Source: Poindextera sp963706385
GTDB lineage: Bacteria; Pseudomonadota; Alphaproteobacteria; Caulobacterales; Caulobacteraceae
Length of the DNA stretch: 64,000 nucleotides
Direction of reading: 5' to 3'
Assembly: GCA_963706385.1 (NCBI GenBank)
Contig: OY970153.1
Span: 1,116,001 to 1,180,000, forward strand
The notes below the pieces were generated by a model. The model searched no databases and was not told the DNA's origin. It was given only the letters and a program-made list of their open reading frames with translations. Below, piece after piece: positions 1-9,002 of this stretch; positions within the stretch are counted from its first letter, which is position 1, and each line of letters begins with the position of its first letter. Made by a program: the position numbers and the translations under genes.

Positions 1-3000
1 GCGACAACGATACGCCCCTCTGGTCGTTCTGGATCGATCGAGGCGGCACCTTCACCGACGTGATCGGCCGCGATGGCGCGGGCCGGATTCACAGCTTGAA
101 GCTGCTGTCCGCGTCCGAGGCTTACGCCGACGCGGCGGTCGAGGCGATGCGCCGGATGCTGGGGCTTGAGCCTGGCGCGCCCTTCCCGGCGAACCAGGTC
201 GCGGCGATCAAGATGGGCGCCACCGTCGCCACCAACGCGCTGCTGGAGCGCAAGGGCGCGCGGACCCTGCTGGTGACCACCCAGGGTTTCGCCGACGCGC
301 TGACGATCGGCGACCAGGCCCGCCCGGCGCTGTTCGCGCTGAACATCGAAAAACCCGCCCCGCTCCATGCCGGCGTGGTCGAGGCGCGCGAGCGGATGGA
401 CGCGGCGGGCAAGGCGCTGACGCGGCTGGACCGCCAAGGGTTGGCCGAAGCGTTGCGCGCGGCCGCGCGCAAGGGGTTCGAATCGGTCGCCATCGCCTTC
501 CTGCACGCCGACCTGAACCCGGCGCACGAACTGCAGGCCGGCGAACTCGCGCGCCAGGCGGGCTTCGCCTGCGTCTGTCTGTCGCACCAGGCCTCGCCGC
601 TGCCGCGTTTCATCCCTCGCGCCGAGACGACGGTGGCGGACGCCTATCTGACGCCGGTGGTTCAGGCCTACGCCCAGCGGATGCAGGCCGCGGTCGGCGG
701 CGCGCCGCTGTTCTTCATGACCTCGGCCGGCGGGCTGGCGCGGGCCGAGGCCTTTCGCGGGCGCGACGCGGTGGTCTCCGGCCCGGCCGGCGGGGTGGTC
801 GCGGTGGCCCGGATCGCCGAAGCCGCGGGGGCGGGCGCGGTGCTCGGCTTCGACATGGGCGGCACCTCGACCGACGTTTGCCGCTACGCCGGGGTGCTGG
901 AGCGGCGCGATGCGGCGAAGATCGCGGGGGTGAAGCTGCGCAGCCCGATGCTGGACGTCGAGACGGTGGCGGCCGGCGGCGGCTCGATCCTGACGTTCGA
1001 CGGCCTGCGCGCCAGGGTCGGGCCGGCCAGCGCCGGGGCCGATCCGGGTCCGGCGGCCTATGGCCGGGATGGGCCGGCGACGATCACCGACGCCAATCTG
1101 GTGCTCGGTCGGATCGATCCGACCGCGTTCCCGGCTGTGTTCGGACCAGGTCACGACCAGCCGCTCGATGTCGCCGCCGCCCGCGCGCGCCTCGCCGTCC
1201 TGGCCGAAGCGATGGGCGCGCCGAGCCCGGAGGCCGCGGCCGAAGGCTTCGTCGCCGTCGCGGTCGAGCAGACCGTCCAGGCGGTGCGCCGCATCTCCAC
1301 CGAACGCGGCTTCGACCCGCGTGGCCATCTGCTGGTCGCCTTCGGCGGCGCCGCCGGCCAGATCGCCCCCTGGGTGGCCGAGGCCCTGGGCGCGAGCGAG
1401 GTGCTTTGCCCACGCCACGCCAGCCTGCTGTCGGCCTGGGGCATCGGCCAGGCGAGGATGCGCGCCCTGCGCCAGGCCGGGATCGAGCGGCCGCTGGACC
1501 GCGCGGGCCTGACCGCCGCCGGCGTGGCGCTGAACGCCCTCGCCGCCGAGGTCGAGGCCGATCTGGCCGACCAAGGCGCCGGGACGGTCACGATTCGCCG
1601 CCGCCTGGTCCTGCGCTACGAGGGCGCCGACGCGGCCCTGCCGGTTCCGTTCGCCACCCCGCGCGAAGCAAGGGGCGCCTTCTGCGTCGCCCACCAGCGC
1701 CTGTTCGGCTTCATCGAGCCGGCCCTGCCGATTCTGATCGCCAGCGTGGAGGCGGAAGGCGAGGAGATCGCCGCCGCGCCGGGTGAGACCGCCGCCGAGG
1801 CCGCGGCGCCCGCCGCCGCGCACGAGCCGCGCATCGTCATGACCTCGGGCGGCGCGGCCTTCGAGGCGCCGGTGCTCGCCGCCGAGACCCTGACCCTGCC
1901 GGTCGAGGGCCCGGCCCTGATCGTGCGGGGCGACACCCAGATCGTGGTGGCCCCCGGCTGGCGCGCCCGACCCGAGGGCGACGGGATGATCCGACTGAAG
2001 CGCGTGGCCTATCCGGCGCATACGCCGGAGGCCGAGACCGAGCGGCCCGATCCGGTGACGCTGGAACTGTTCAACCGCCGCTTCATGGGCGTGGCCGAGG
2101 CGATGGGCGCGACTCTGGAGCGCACCGCCCATTCGGTCAACATCAAGGAGCGGCTCGACTTCTCCTGCGCCCTGTTCGACGCCGACGGCGGGCTGGTGGC
2201 CAACGCACCGCACATGCCGGTGCACCTGGGCTCGATGGGGGCCAGCGTGCGGGCGGTGACGGCGCGCCATGCGAACCTCGCGCCCGGCGAGGCGTTCGCG
2301 CTGAACAATCCCTACGCCGGCGGCACCCACCTGCCCGACATCACCCTGGTCATGCCGGTGTTCCTGTCCGAGACGGCGCGACCGCGGTTCTATGTCGCCG
2401 CGCGGGGGCACCACGCCGACGTCGGCGGGATCCAGCCCGGATCGATGCCGCCGTTCTCGCGCGTCATCGACGAGGAAGGCGTGCTGCTGGACGCGGTTGC
2501 GGTGATGCGGGACGGCCGCTTCCTCGAGGCCGAGACCCGCGCGATCCTGACCGCGGGACGCTGGCCGGCGCGCAATCCGAATCAGAACCTGGCCGACCTC
2601 AAGGCCCAGATCGCCGCCTGTCAGGCGGGCGCGGCGGCGGTCAGGGAGATGATCGAGGCCCATGGCGAGGCGACGGTCGCCCGCTACATGAGCCATGTGC
2701 AAACCAACGCCGAGGCCTGCGTGCGCCGGGCGATCGGCTGGCTGAGCGACGGGGCGGCGCGGGTCCCGATGGATGGCGGCGGCGAGATCGTGGTGCGAGT
2801 CGGCGTCGAGGCCGAACGCGGCGAGGCGGTGCTCGACTTCACCGGATCGGCGCCGATCCAGCCGAACAATTTCAACGCCCCATCGGCGATCGTCGAGGCC
2901 GCCGTCCTCTACGTCTTCCGCACCCTGGTCGACGACGACATTCCGCTGAACGGCGGTTGCCTGAAGCCGTTGAAGATCATCATCCCGGCCGGATCGATGC

Positions 3001-3581
3001 TGGCGCCGCGACCGCCGGCCGCGGTGGTCGCCGGCAACGTCGAGACCAGCCAGCACATCGTCGACGCCCTCTACGCCGCGCTAGGCGTGCTGGCCAACGC
3101 CCAGGGCAGCATGAACAACTTCACCTTCGGCGACGCGAACCAACAATACTACGAGACCCTGTGCGGCGGGGCGGGGGCGAGCGCCGAGGCCGACGGCGCC
3201 AGCGCGGCGCACACCCACATGACCAATTCGCGGCTGACCGATCCGGAGATTCTCGAGCGGCGGTTTCCCGTCCGCGTCGAGGCCTTTCGCCTGCGTCCCG
3301 GCTCCGGCGGCGCGGGCGCGCATCGCGGCGGCGACGGCGTGGTGCGCCGCATCCGCTTCCTGGCGCCGATGGAGGCGGCGCTGCTTTCCACCCGCCGCGA
3401 GCATGCGCCGCGCGGCGTCGCCGGCGGTTCCTCGGCCAAACCAGGGCGGCAACGGTTGATTACCGCCGCCGGCGCGGTAAAGGACTTGCCGGGCTGCTTT
3501 TCACTGACCCTCCAGCCTGGCGATGCGATCGAGATCGAGACCCCCGGAGGCGGCGGCTTCGGACCCGCGAGCCTCGCCTGA
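1..3581 (+). CDS. 5-oxoprolinase / N-methylhydantoinase A+B fusion (5' truncated by window edge)
   Basis: The open frame enters from the left edge. Upstream of the first possible internal start (GTG at 60) it already encodes WIDRGGTFTDV, the conserved N-terminus of the HyuA/5-oxoprolinase ATP-binding half, so the true start lies just outside. A second nucleotide-binding motif, GFDMGGTSTDV, follows near nt 850. The HyuB half begins near nt 2048 (DPVTLELFNRRF) and runs to the stop. Fused HyuA-HyuB proteins of about 1200 residues hydrolyse 5-oxoproline, or related cyclic amides, to the amino acid with ATP in the cytoplasm. Substrate specificity cannot be read from sequence, so hydantoin or acetophenone-type relatives remain possible. 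Confidence 0.9.
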   Translation, partial: DNDTPLWSFWIDRGGTFTDVIGRDGAGRIHSLKLLSASEAYADAAVEAMRRMLGLEPGAPFPANQVAAIKMGATVATNALLERKGARTLLVTTQGFADALTIGDQARPALFALNIEKPAPLHAGVVEARERMDAAGKALTRLDRQGLAEALRAAARKGFESVAIAFLHADLNPAHELQAGELARQAGFACVCLSHQASPLPRFIPRAETTVADAYLTPVVQAYAQRMQAAVGGAPLFFMTSAGGLARAEAFRGRDAVVSGPAGGVVAVARIAEAAGAGAVLGFDMGGTSTDVCRYAGVLERRDAAKIAGVKLRSPMLDVETVAAGGGSILTFDGLRARVGPASAGADPGPAAYGRDGPATITDANLVLGRIDPTAFPAVFGPGHDQPLDVAAARARLAVLAEAMGAPSPEAAAEGFVAVAVEQTVQAVRRISTERGFDPRGHLLVAFGGAAGQIAPWVAEALGASEVLCPRHASLLSAWGIGQARMRALRQAGIERPLDRAGLTAAGVALNALAAEVEADLADQGAGTVTIRRRLVLRYEGADAALPVPFATPREARGAFCVAHQRLFGFIEPALPILIASVEAEGEEIAAAPGETAAEAAAPAAAHEPRIVMTSGGAAFEAPVLAAETLTLPVEGPALIVRGDTQIVVAPGWRARPEGDGMIRLKRVAYPAHTPEAETERPDPVTLELFNRRFMGVAEAMGATLERTAHSVNIKERLDFSCALFDADGGLVANAPHMPVHLGSMGASVRAVTARHANLAPGEAFALNNPYAGGTHLPDITLVMPVFLSETARPRFYVAARGHHADVGGIQPGSMPPFSRVIDEEGVLLDAVAVMRDGRFLEAETRAILTAGRWPARNPNQNLADLKAQIAACQAGAAAVREMIEAHGEATVARYMSHVQTNAEACVRRAIGWLSDGAARVPMDGGGEIVVRVGVEAERGEAVLDFTGSAPIQPNNFNAPSAIVEAAVLYVFRTLVDDDIPLNGGCLKPLKIIIPAGSMLAPRPPAAVVAGNVETSQHIVDALYAALGVLANAQGSMNNFTFGDANQQYYETLCGGAGASAEADGASAAHTHMTNSRLTDPEILERRFPVRVEAFRLRPGSGGAGAHRGGDGVVRRIRFLAPMEAALLSTRREHAPRGVAGGSSAKPGRQRLITAAGAVKDLPGCFSLTLQPGDAIEIETPGGGGFGPASLA

Positions 3582-3605
3582 CCTGTTCATGAGCTTGCCC
3601 GCCGC

Positions 3606-4313
3606 ATGGTCCCCGCCGCGCTGATCGCCTTGAGCCTGCTGGCGGCCGAACCCGCCGCCCACCCCTCCGCCCCAGCGGCGAACGCCCACGCGCCGCTCAA
3701 GACCGGTCCGCACGCGGTCGCCGAGGCGGTGTCCGAGACCGCCGGCGATGACGACGCCGGCGATATCCCGCCCGGCGCGCCGACCGACGACTATGGCTTC
3801 GTCGCCTGGTGCTATGGCGCGCTCGGCGAATACCTGACGGTCTATGCGACGGTGATTCCAGACCTGAAGGCGATCGACAAGCTGTTTGGCTCCTCGGTCC
3901 AGGAAGACGAGCCCTACACCGCCGATGTCGCCGCCGAGCGGGTGGCTTTGAAGCGGTTCGGCGTGGCGATCGAGGCGGCCGAGCGGGCCAGCCCGACGCC
4001 GATCGCCACCCAGGGCGCCGCCGACATCCAGGCCGGCCGAGACATCTGGGCCGCCGCCAAGCGGCTGCCGCGCCGCAAGCTGGCCGATGCCTGGTTGTTC
4101 TGGGGCATTCCCAAGCGTTGCGAGACCGCCGCCAAGGCGCTGAAGACCCGCTCGATCACGCTCGGCCCGTCGCTGGCGTCCGCCGCCCCGTCGGCGATCG
4201 CGCTCGCCGCCACCCAGCCCGCGCCGAGCCTCGACGATCGCCAGGCTGGGACGGCGAGCGCCACGCCGCCCGCGCCACGGCGCGCCGGCGCGGCCCTGAT
4301 CGACGTCAAATAG
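3606..4313 (+). CDS. Conserved hypothetical secreted or periplasmic protein
   Basis: A 235-residue protein beginning with a short hydrophobic stretch (MVPAALIALSLLAAEPAA) that looks like a signal peptide, followed by a Pro/Ala-rich linker. The central segment, about residues 60-180, is more ordered (DDYGFVAWCYGALGEYL) and has two cysteines, in WCYGAL and KRCETA. The C-terminus is again Ala/Pro-rich. I do not recognise a family. It starts 24 nt after the oxoprolinase stop on the same strand with only a weak ribosome site, so coupling is possible but unproven. Codon use matches its neighbours, which supports a real gene. Confidence 0.7.
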   Translation: MVPAALIALSLLAAEPAAHPSAPAANAHAPLKTGPHAVAEAVSETAGDDDAGDIPPGAPTDDYGFVAWCYGALGEYLTVYATVIPDLKAIDKLFGSSVQEDEPYTADVAAERVALKRFGVAIEAAERASPTPIATQGAADIQAGRDIWAAAKRLPRRKLADAWLFWGIPKRCETAAKALKTRSITLGPSLASAAPSAIALAATQPAPSLDDRQAGTASATPPAPRRAGAALIDVK

Positions 4314-4448
4314 GCCGCGGCGACGCCGCGCGGGCATCGGATTTCCACGGGGAGAGGCTGAACCCAGCTGGAACAGGCGGACGACCGGTCGCGCCAACGC
4401 GTCGGTTTGTTCATATTTTTCCGTGTGTTAATGGCATTTCGAGCGGCC

Positions 4449-4475
4449 TTGACGCACTGCGCGGGGCTCTATAGG
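4449..4475 (+). promoter_or_regulatory. Putative vegetative promoter of the atp F0 operon
   Basis: TTGACG at 4449-4454 is followed 15 bases later by TATAGG at 4470-4475. This resembles the Caulobacter housekeeping promoter (TTGACGS with a short spacer and GCTATA-like -10). It lies about 65 nt before the atpI start, on the correct strand, in the 225-bp gap after the preceding gene. Motif match only. Confidence 0.45.
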
Positions 4476-4538
4476 TTCCGCCGCGATCAAGCCGGGCCGC
4501 GGCGGCGACGTCGGGGTCGACGAGACCTGCCAGCCGTC

Positions 4539-4907
4539 ATGCCAAAGGCCACGACGCCGGAGTCAGACGAGGCGCGCGAGCGAGCGCTGAAAAGCCTCGA
4601 CGAGCAGCTCAAGGCGTTCGAGGTCCAGCGCGCCCCCAAGGCCACGCCCTTTGGCGAGACCCAGGGGATCGGCGAAGGCTACCGCCTGTTGGCGGGCATG
4701 ATCGGCGGGGTGCTCGGGGGAGTCGGCCTAGGCTGGTTCGTCGATCACATCGCCCACACGAGCCCCATCGGGCTGATCAGCGGTCTGCTGATCGGCGCGG
4801 TGGTTTCAATTGTCGGCGCCGTCATCTCCGCCACGCGGATGAGCGATCGGGCGGCGGCGCAATCGGGACCCGTCCCGCCGGCGCTCACGGGCGAGGACGA
4901 CGAGTGA
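4539..4907 (+). CDS. atpI: ATP synthase protein I (AtpI)
   Basis: A 122-residue protein at the head of the F0 operon. The start is ATG at 4539 (MPKATTPESDEARER). The frame extends upstream, but that part reads as Arg-rich non-coding sequence and overlaps the promoter. A soluble N-terminal helix of about 45 residues is followed by two membrane segments with glycine-rich packing (LLAGMIGGVLGGVGLGWFVD and GLISGLLIGAVVSIVGAVIS), the usual AtpI plan. AtpI proteins assist assembly of the c-ring or magnesium supply for F0F1. It is followed 31 nt downstream by atpB on the same strand. Confidence 0.88.
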   Translation: MPKATTPESDEARERALKSLDEQLKAFEVQRAPKATPFGETQGIGEGYRLLAGMIGGVLGGVGLGWFVDHIAHTSPIGLISGLLIGAVVSIVGAVISATRMSDRAAAQSGPVPPALTGEDDE

Positions 4908-4938
4908 TGGACCTGGGGTTGAGGGACCTGCACGACTG

Positions 4939-5730
4939 ATGGCCGCCATCGAGCCGATGAACCAGTTCATGATCCACAAGGTCGTCGATCTGCCGCCCGT
5001 GCACGTGGGCGCGATGGCGCTGGACCTGTCGATCACCAATTCCGTGCTCTACATGCTGATCGCCTCCGGGCTGATCACCGCCTTCTTCCTGGTCGCCGCG
5101 CGCGGCGCGGTAGTGCCCGGACGGATGCAGGCCATGGCCGAGACGCTCTACGACCTGATCGACAAGGGCCTGACCGGTCCGATGATCGGCGACCGCGGTC
5201 GCCCGTTCCTGCCCTTCATCTTCACCCTGTTCTCGCTGATCGCGGTGATGAACATCATCGGGCTGTTCCCGCTGACCTTCACGGTGACCTCGCAGTTGGC
5301 GGTGACCGCGATCCTGGCGGTGATGACCTTCGCCACCGTGGTGATCATCGGCTTCCTGCGTAACGGCCTGGGCTTCTTCAAGCTGTTCGTGCCGTCGGGC
5401 GTGAACCTGGCCATGGCCGCGCCGCTGGCGCTGATCGAGTTCATCTCCTTCATGGTCCGCCCAGTAACCCTGGCCATGCGACTGTTCGGCAACATGATCG
5501 GCGGCCACGTGGTGATGTACATGTTCGCCAGCTTCGTCATCGGTCTGGGCGGATTCGCCCTGCATGGCGGTCTGGCCAGTCTCGGGTTTCTGGGCTCGGC
5601 CCTGTCGCTCGGCATGGTCGTGGCCCTGATGGCGCTCGAATTCATCGTCGCCTTCCTGCAGGCCTTCGTGTTCGCCGCGCTCACTTGCACCTACCTCAGC
5701 GACGTCGTGAACCTCGACCACGGCCACTGA
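4939..5730 (+). CDS. atpB: F0F1 ATP synthase subunit a
   Basis: A 263-residue polytopic membrane protein forming the proton channel stator against the c-ring. Five or six hydrophobic helices are visible. The essential arginine sits at R181 in the signature MRLFGNMIGGH, equivalent to E. coli R210. Length matches alphaproteobacterial subunit a. It lies between atpI and atpE in the usual F0 order. The F1 genes (atpHAGDC) are not in the window, as expected because alphaproteobacteria split the two operons. Confidence 0.97.
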   Translation: MAAIEPMNQFMIHKVVDLPPVHVGAMALDLSITNSVLYMLIASGLITAFFLVAARGAVVPGRMQAMAETLYDLIDKGLTGPMIGDRGRPFLPFIFTLFSLIAVMNIIGLFPLTFTVTSQLAVTAILAVMTFATVVIIGFLRNGLGFFKLFVPSGVNLAMAAPLALIEFISFMVRPVTLAMRLFGNMIGGHVVMYMFASFVIGLGGFALHGGLASLGFLGSALSLGMVVALMALEFIVAFLQAFVFAALTCTYLSDVVNLDHGH

Positions 5731-5778
5731 TTTTCACCCACCCCACCAGCAAGACGCTTTCCAAGAGGACCTCTCGAA

Positions 5779-6009
5779 ATGGACCCTACAGCAGCCAAGT
5801 ACATCGGCGCGGGCCTGGCCATGACCGGCCTGATCGGCGCCGGCGCCGGCCTCGGCATTCTCTTCGGCAACTACCTGCAAGCCGCGATGCGCAATCCCGC
5901 CGCCGCCGCCAATGAACGGCCTATGCTGTTCCTGGGCTTCGCGGTGACGGAAGCCATGGGCATCTTCGCGCTGGTGATGGCCTTCATCATCCTGTTCGTG
6001 AAGGTCTAA
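5779..6009 (+). CDS. atpE: F0F1 ATP synthase subunit c
   Basis: A 76-residue two-helix hairpin proteolipid that forms the rotating ring. Helix 1 is glycine-rich (GLIGAGAGLGILFGN), the polar loop carries RNP (residues 38-40), and helix 2 carries the proton-binding glutamate E58 in FAVTEAMG. No sodium-type coordination pattern is evident. It has a purine-rich ribosome site (AAGAGGA) before ATG 5779 and lies 48 nt after atpB. The gap may help the high translation subunit c needs relative to its neighbours. Confidence 0.97.
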   Translation: MDPTAAKYIGAGLAMTGLIGAGAGLGILFGNYLQAAMRNPAAAANERPMLFLGFAVTEAMGIFALVMAFIILFVKV

Positions 6010-6019
6010 GACGCAAGCC

Positions 6020-6559
6020 ATGGCGGCCTTAGCAGCCACCGCGGCGGCAACCGCCGCCGCCGAGCATGGTTCGGGCGGCCTGCCCCAGTTCGATCCGAGC
6101 TGGTGGCCGGGTCAGATGGTCTGGATGCTGATCATCTTCGGGGTGATGTTCTTCCTGTTCGCCAAGGTGTTCGTCCCCAAGGTGGGCGGCGCCATCGACG
6201 AGCGGGAAGACCGGATCAGCGGAGATATCGGCGAGGCCCGGCGGCTGAAGGACGAGGCCGACGCCCAAGCCGCGGCCGCCGCCGCCGAGACCGCCCAGGC
6301 CCGAGCCACGGCCCAGAAGCTGGCGCTCGACGCCAAGGCCAAGGCTCACGCCGAAGCCGCCCAGCGCGAGGCGCTGGAAGAGGCCCGGCTGGCCGAAACC
6401 CTGGCCAGGGCCGAGACCCAAATCGTCGCCACCCGCGATCAGGCGATGACCCATGTGCGCGACATCGCCGCCGAAACCGCCGGCGCGATCATCGAGAAGC
6501 TGACCGGGGCGGTCGCGACGAGCGGCGAGATCCGCTCGGCCACGCCGGCTCAGGCCTAG
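6020..6559 (+). CDS. atpF2: F0F1 ATP synthase subunit b' (peripheral stalk)
   Basis: A 179-residue protein with a short Ala-rich leader, one membrane helix at about residues 28-48 (GQMVWMLIIFGVMFFLFAKV), then a long Ala/Glu/Lys-rich coiled coil. This is the divergent second b subunit of phototrophs and alphaproteobacteria, which pairs with the following b subunit to form the peripheral stalk. It starts 10 nt after atpE and is followed 10 nt later by atpF, so the genes are co-transcribed. The C-terminal tail after residue 160 is low in conservation. Confidence 0.93.
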   Translation: MAALAATAAATAAAEHGSGGLPQFDPSWWPGQMVWMLIIFGVMFFLFAKVFVPKVGGAIDEREDRISGDIGEARRLKDEADAQAAAAAAETAQARATAQKLALDAKAKAHAEAAQREALEEARLAETLARAETQIVATRDQAMTHVRDIAAETAGAIIEKLTGAVATSGEIRSATPAQA

Positions 6560-6569
6560 AGGACGAACC

Positions 6570-7061
6570 TTGGAAATCCTGCAAGAAGCCGAACTCTGGG
6601 TCGCCGTCGGACTCGTGATCCTGATCGGCGCCCTGGTCTGGGCCAAGGTCCCGGGGATGGCGATCAAGGCGCTGGACGCTCGCGCCGCCAAGGTCCAGGC
6701 CGAACTCGACGAGGCCCTGCGCCTGCGCGAGGAGGCTCAGGCGCTGCTCGCCGACATCAAGGTGCGGCGCGAGGCGGCCGAGAAGGTCGCCGCCGAGATG
6801 ATCGCCAACGCCGAAGCCGACTCCCAGCGCTTGCGCGAGGAAGCCGCCGTCAAGTTGGACGAGCAGATCAAGCGCCGGCAGGCGATGGCCGAGCGCAAGA
6901 TCGCCAGCGCCGAGGCCCGGGCCGCCGCCGAGGTCAAGGCCGCCGCCGCCGAGTTGGCGGCCCAGATCGCCGAGACCGTGCTACGAACGAGGCTGAAGAA
7001 TCTGAAGTCCGATCCGTTGATCGACCGCGCGGTCGAGCGGATCGGCGAGCGGCTGGGTTAG
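6570..7061 (+). CDS. atpF: F0F1 ATP synthase subunit b
   Basis: A 163-residue protein with a membrane anchor at residues 8-26 (ELWVAVGLVILIGALVWAKV) and a long charged coiled coil with heptad-like Ala/Glu/Arg patterning. The likely start is TTG at 6570, preceded by AGAGGA at suitable spacing; no ATG or GTG gives the complete anchor. It is the last gene of the F0 operon. Its stop at 7059-7061 lies 2 nt from the stop of a convergent gene, so the operon ends here. Confidence 0.95.
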   Translation: MEILQEAELWVAVGLVILIGALVWAKVPGMAIKALDARAAKVQAELDEALRLREEAQALLADIKVRREAAEKVAAEMIANAEADSQRLREEAAVKLDEQIKRRQAMAERKIASAEARAAAEVKAAAAELAAQIAETVLRTRLKNLKSDPLIDRAVERIGERLG

Positions 7062-7063
7062 GA

Positions 7064-7486
7064 TCAGCCCTGGCGACCGCGGAAGTAGCGGCGGCGCCAG
7101 ACGACGGCGCGCCGCCAGCGCCGCGGAAAGACCGTCCGCTCGAAGCGCAGCACTTGCTGCCACAACACCGGGAAGATCTCCGGCTCGCGGCGGATCAGCC
7201 GACGCACCGGGAAGACGAAGCGGGGATGGCGCCGCTGAAGGTGGATGAAGCCGCGGCGGGCGCGGCGCGAATTACGCAGCACCAGGATCAGGCCCACCGC
7301 GACCAACGGCACGCCCAGGTGCCCCGGCAGCACCGCCAGCACCAGGCCCCCGACCATCAGCACGCACCCGACGCCGATCGCGGCCACGCGCAACACCCCG
7401 CGCGCCGCCTCTCCGACGAGCGTCAGCGCCGCGGCCAAGCGGCCGCCGGCATGGATGTCAGCGCGAAGTGACACGACGTGGGTCAT
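7064..7486 (-). CDS. Small membrane protein, PGPGW-like topology (hypothetical)
   Basis: A 140-residue protein from ATG 7486 (MTHVVSLRADIHAGG); an upstream in-frame extension looks non-coding. Two closely spaced hydrophobic segments occur at about residues 30-70 (VAAIGVGCVLMVGGLVLAVLPG and VPLVAVGLILVL), joined by LPGHLG. A very basic Arg/Trp-rich C-terminal tail probably faces the cytoplasm. The helix-PG-turn-helix plan recalls the PGPGW family of small membrane proteins, but the exact motif is not kept. Convergent with atpF and monocistronic in appearance. Function unknown. Confidence 0.65.
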   Translation of the reverse strand: MTHVVSLRADIHAGGRLAAALTLVGEAARGVLRVAAIGVGCVLMVGGLVLAVLPGHLGVPLVAVGLILVLRNSRRARRGFIHLQRRHPRFVFPVRRLIRREPEIFPVLWQQVLRFERTVFPRRWRRAVVWRRRYFRGRQG

Positions 7487-7685
7487 TGGCTCTGGGCGTC
7501 GGCTCGCGGACTCAGCGAGCGGGGACAATAGACCACATATCGTGAATCCATCGCTTATCCGCAAAGCCACCCGAGGGCTAAATCGAGGTCGGTCGGACAA
7601 TTAACCTGACCGTGGCGCCGGCGCCGCAGTTTTGATGCCTGGTTGGGTCCGCGACCGCGGCGTGGGCCGACATTTCAGGCCTGCG

Positions 7686-8885
7686 TCACAGTCGCACCAC
7701 CTCCTCATCGCCGACCCGGGGCTTGGCCTCGCTCGTCGGCTGAATCGGCGCGGGCTCGGCGGGCCGCGGCGTGGCGGAGGGCCAAATCGACAGCCCCTGC
7801 AGCAGCTCGCGCATGGCTTCCATCACGTCTTCCGGCGACATCGCGCCGGCATGATGCTGGCTCAGCCGGTAGTCCCAGAAAGTGACCACCTGCTCCAGCC
7901 GCCCGATCCGCTCGCCCAACTCCACGAACAGGGTCGAGCTATTGACGAGAAACGTTCGGAAACTTTCCGGGTTCTCGCGCTGGGTCAGGCCCTCGTAGGC
8001 CTGATCATACAGCCGCAGCTTCTGACTTATCTCGCGCCAAGACCTGGCGATCGTACTTCCCAGCAGATCCTTGGCGCTGACCACGAAGCGCAGGGCGTCG
8101 GTGTCGAAACTTCGCCGGTCGATCAATGAGAGCGACCGCATGGTTTTCTTCAGCTCCGGCGCTAGGTCATGGGTGCGCCAGCGGTAGTAAAGGAACGCCT
8201 TCCAGGCGAACATCGCCTCGGAGAACTGCGGGCCTTCAAGGCGCAGGGTCTGCCGCAGCGGTTCGAGTTCGCGGCTGTCCTGGTCGACCAGGAGAATCCG
8301 AGACAACCGCTTTGCCCGCGTGTCGTCCGTCTTGACCGTCCCGAAGCAGAGTTCGATCAGCGTCTCGATCTCGCGCTCGACGAAACCCAGCATGTGCGCC
8401 ATGTCTGGCTCGCTGAAGCGGTAATAGGCCGCGTCGACCGAGAACTTGTGCGTGACCAGCGCCTCGCGCACCAGGAACGGGTCGAGGGTCGGCAAGCCGT
8501 CCAGGATCCGCAGCACCGACAGGTCGCGCTCCAGCACTAGACCATCGTATTCCAGATGCCGGGTCAGGGCGACGGCGAAGTCCTGTTGATCGACGAACAG
8601 GTACTGGCCGCCGAGACTCAGATCGGACGGATCGAACGGAAAGATGATCTTGGTGACGCTGAGCCAACGCGAAGCCCGCCGCGCGTCTTCGCCAGGACGC
8701 AGGTTGTGCTTGACGATGATCGATCGGTTCAGGACCGGATGAACGAACAGCGGCTTGTCCTGATCGGCGGGGTCGGTCGGCCGCTCGGCCGCCAGCGCGT
8801 GCAGGTTCAGCATCCGCGCTGACGAAGCGCTCGCGACCATGCTTTTCAGGCTAGACCCACCCGCGACCGCCTTGAGCGACTGCAT
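7686..8885 (-). CDS. Conserved hypothetical protein, 399 aa
   Basis: A soluble protein with ordinary composition and a low-complexity Pro-rich C-terminal tail from about residue 365. The core is largely helical by composition, with acidic/aromatic blocks such as FPFDPSDLSLGGQYLFVDQQ and YYRWRTHDLAPELKKTMRS. There is no signal peptide or membrane segment and no catalytic motif I can name. Codon use and length argue for a genuine gene. It stands alone between the atp end and the gcv operon, transcribed to the left, with a 117-bp gap upstream that could hold its promoter. Function not recognised. Confidence 0.75.
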   Translation of the reverse strand: MQSLKAVAGGSSLKSMVASASSARMLNLHALAAERPTDPADQDKPLFVHPVLNRSIIVKHNLRPGEDARRASRWLSVTKIIFPFDPSDLSLGGQYLFVDQQDFAVALTRHLEYDGLVLERDLSVLRILDGLPTLDPFLVREALVTHKFSVDAAYYRFSEPDMAHMLGFVEREIETLIELCFGTVKTDDTRAKRLSRILLVDQDSRELEPLRQTLRLEGPQFSEAMFAWKAFLYYRWRTHDLAPELKKTMRSLSLIDRRSFDTDALRFVVSAKDLLGSTIARSWREISQKLRLYDQAYEGLTQRENPESFRTFLVNSSTLFVELGERIGRLEQVVTFWDYRLSQHHAGAMSPEDVMEAMRELLQGLSIWPSATPRPAEPAPIQPTSEAKPRVGDEEVVRL

Positions 8886-9002
8886 CAGCTACCTTCCACA
8901 CCCTCGCGCCTCGCCATAACCGGTGAGGTTTGCCGGACGGTTGATGAGCGTGGCTAACGAAATCGTAATGGCGCGGAAGCCGAGGCGCGCGAGCCCCGGC
9001 GC

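Noticed and set aside
4407..4538. Longer AtpI with 44 extra N-terminal residues
   Set aside because: The extension overlaps the likely promoter and reads as Arg-rich non-coding sequence; ATG 4539 gives the family N-terminus.
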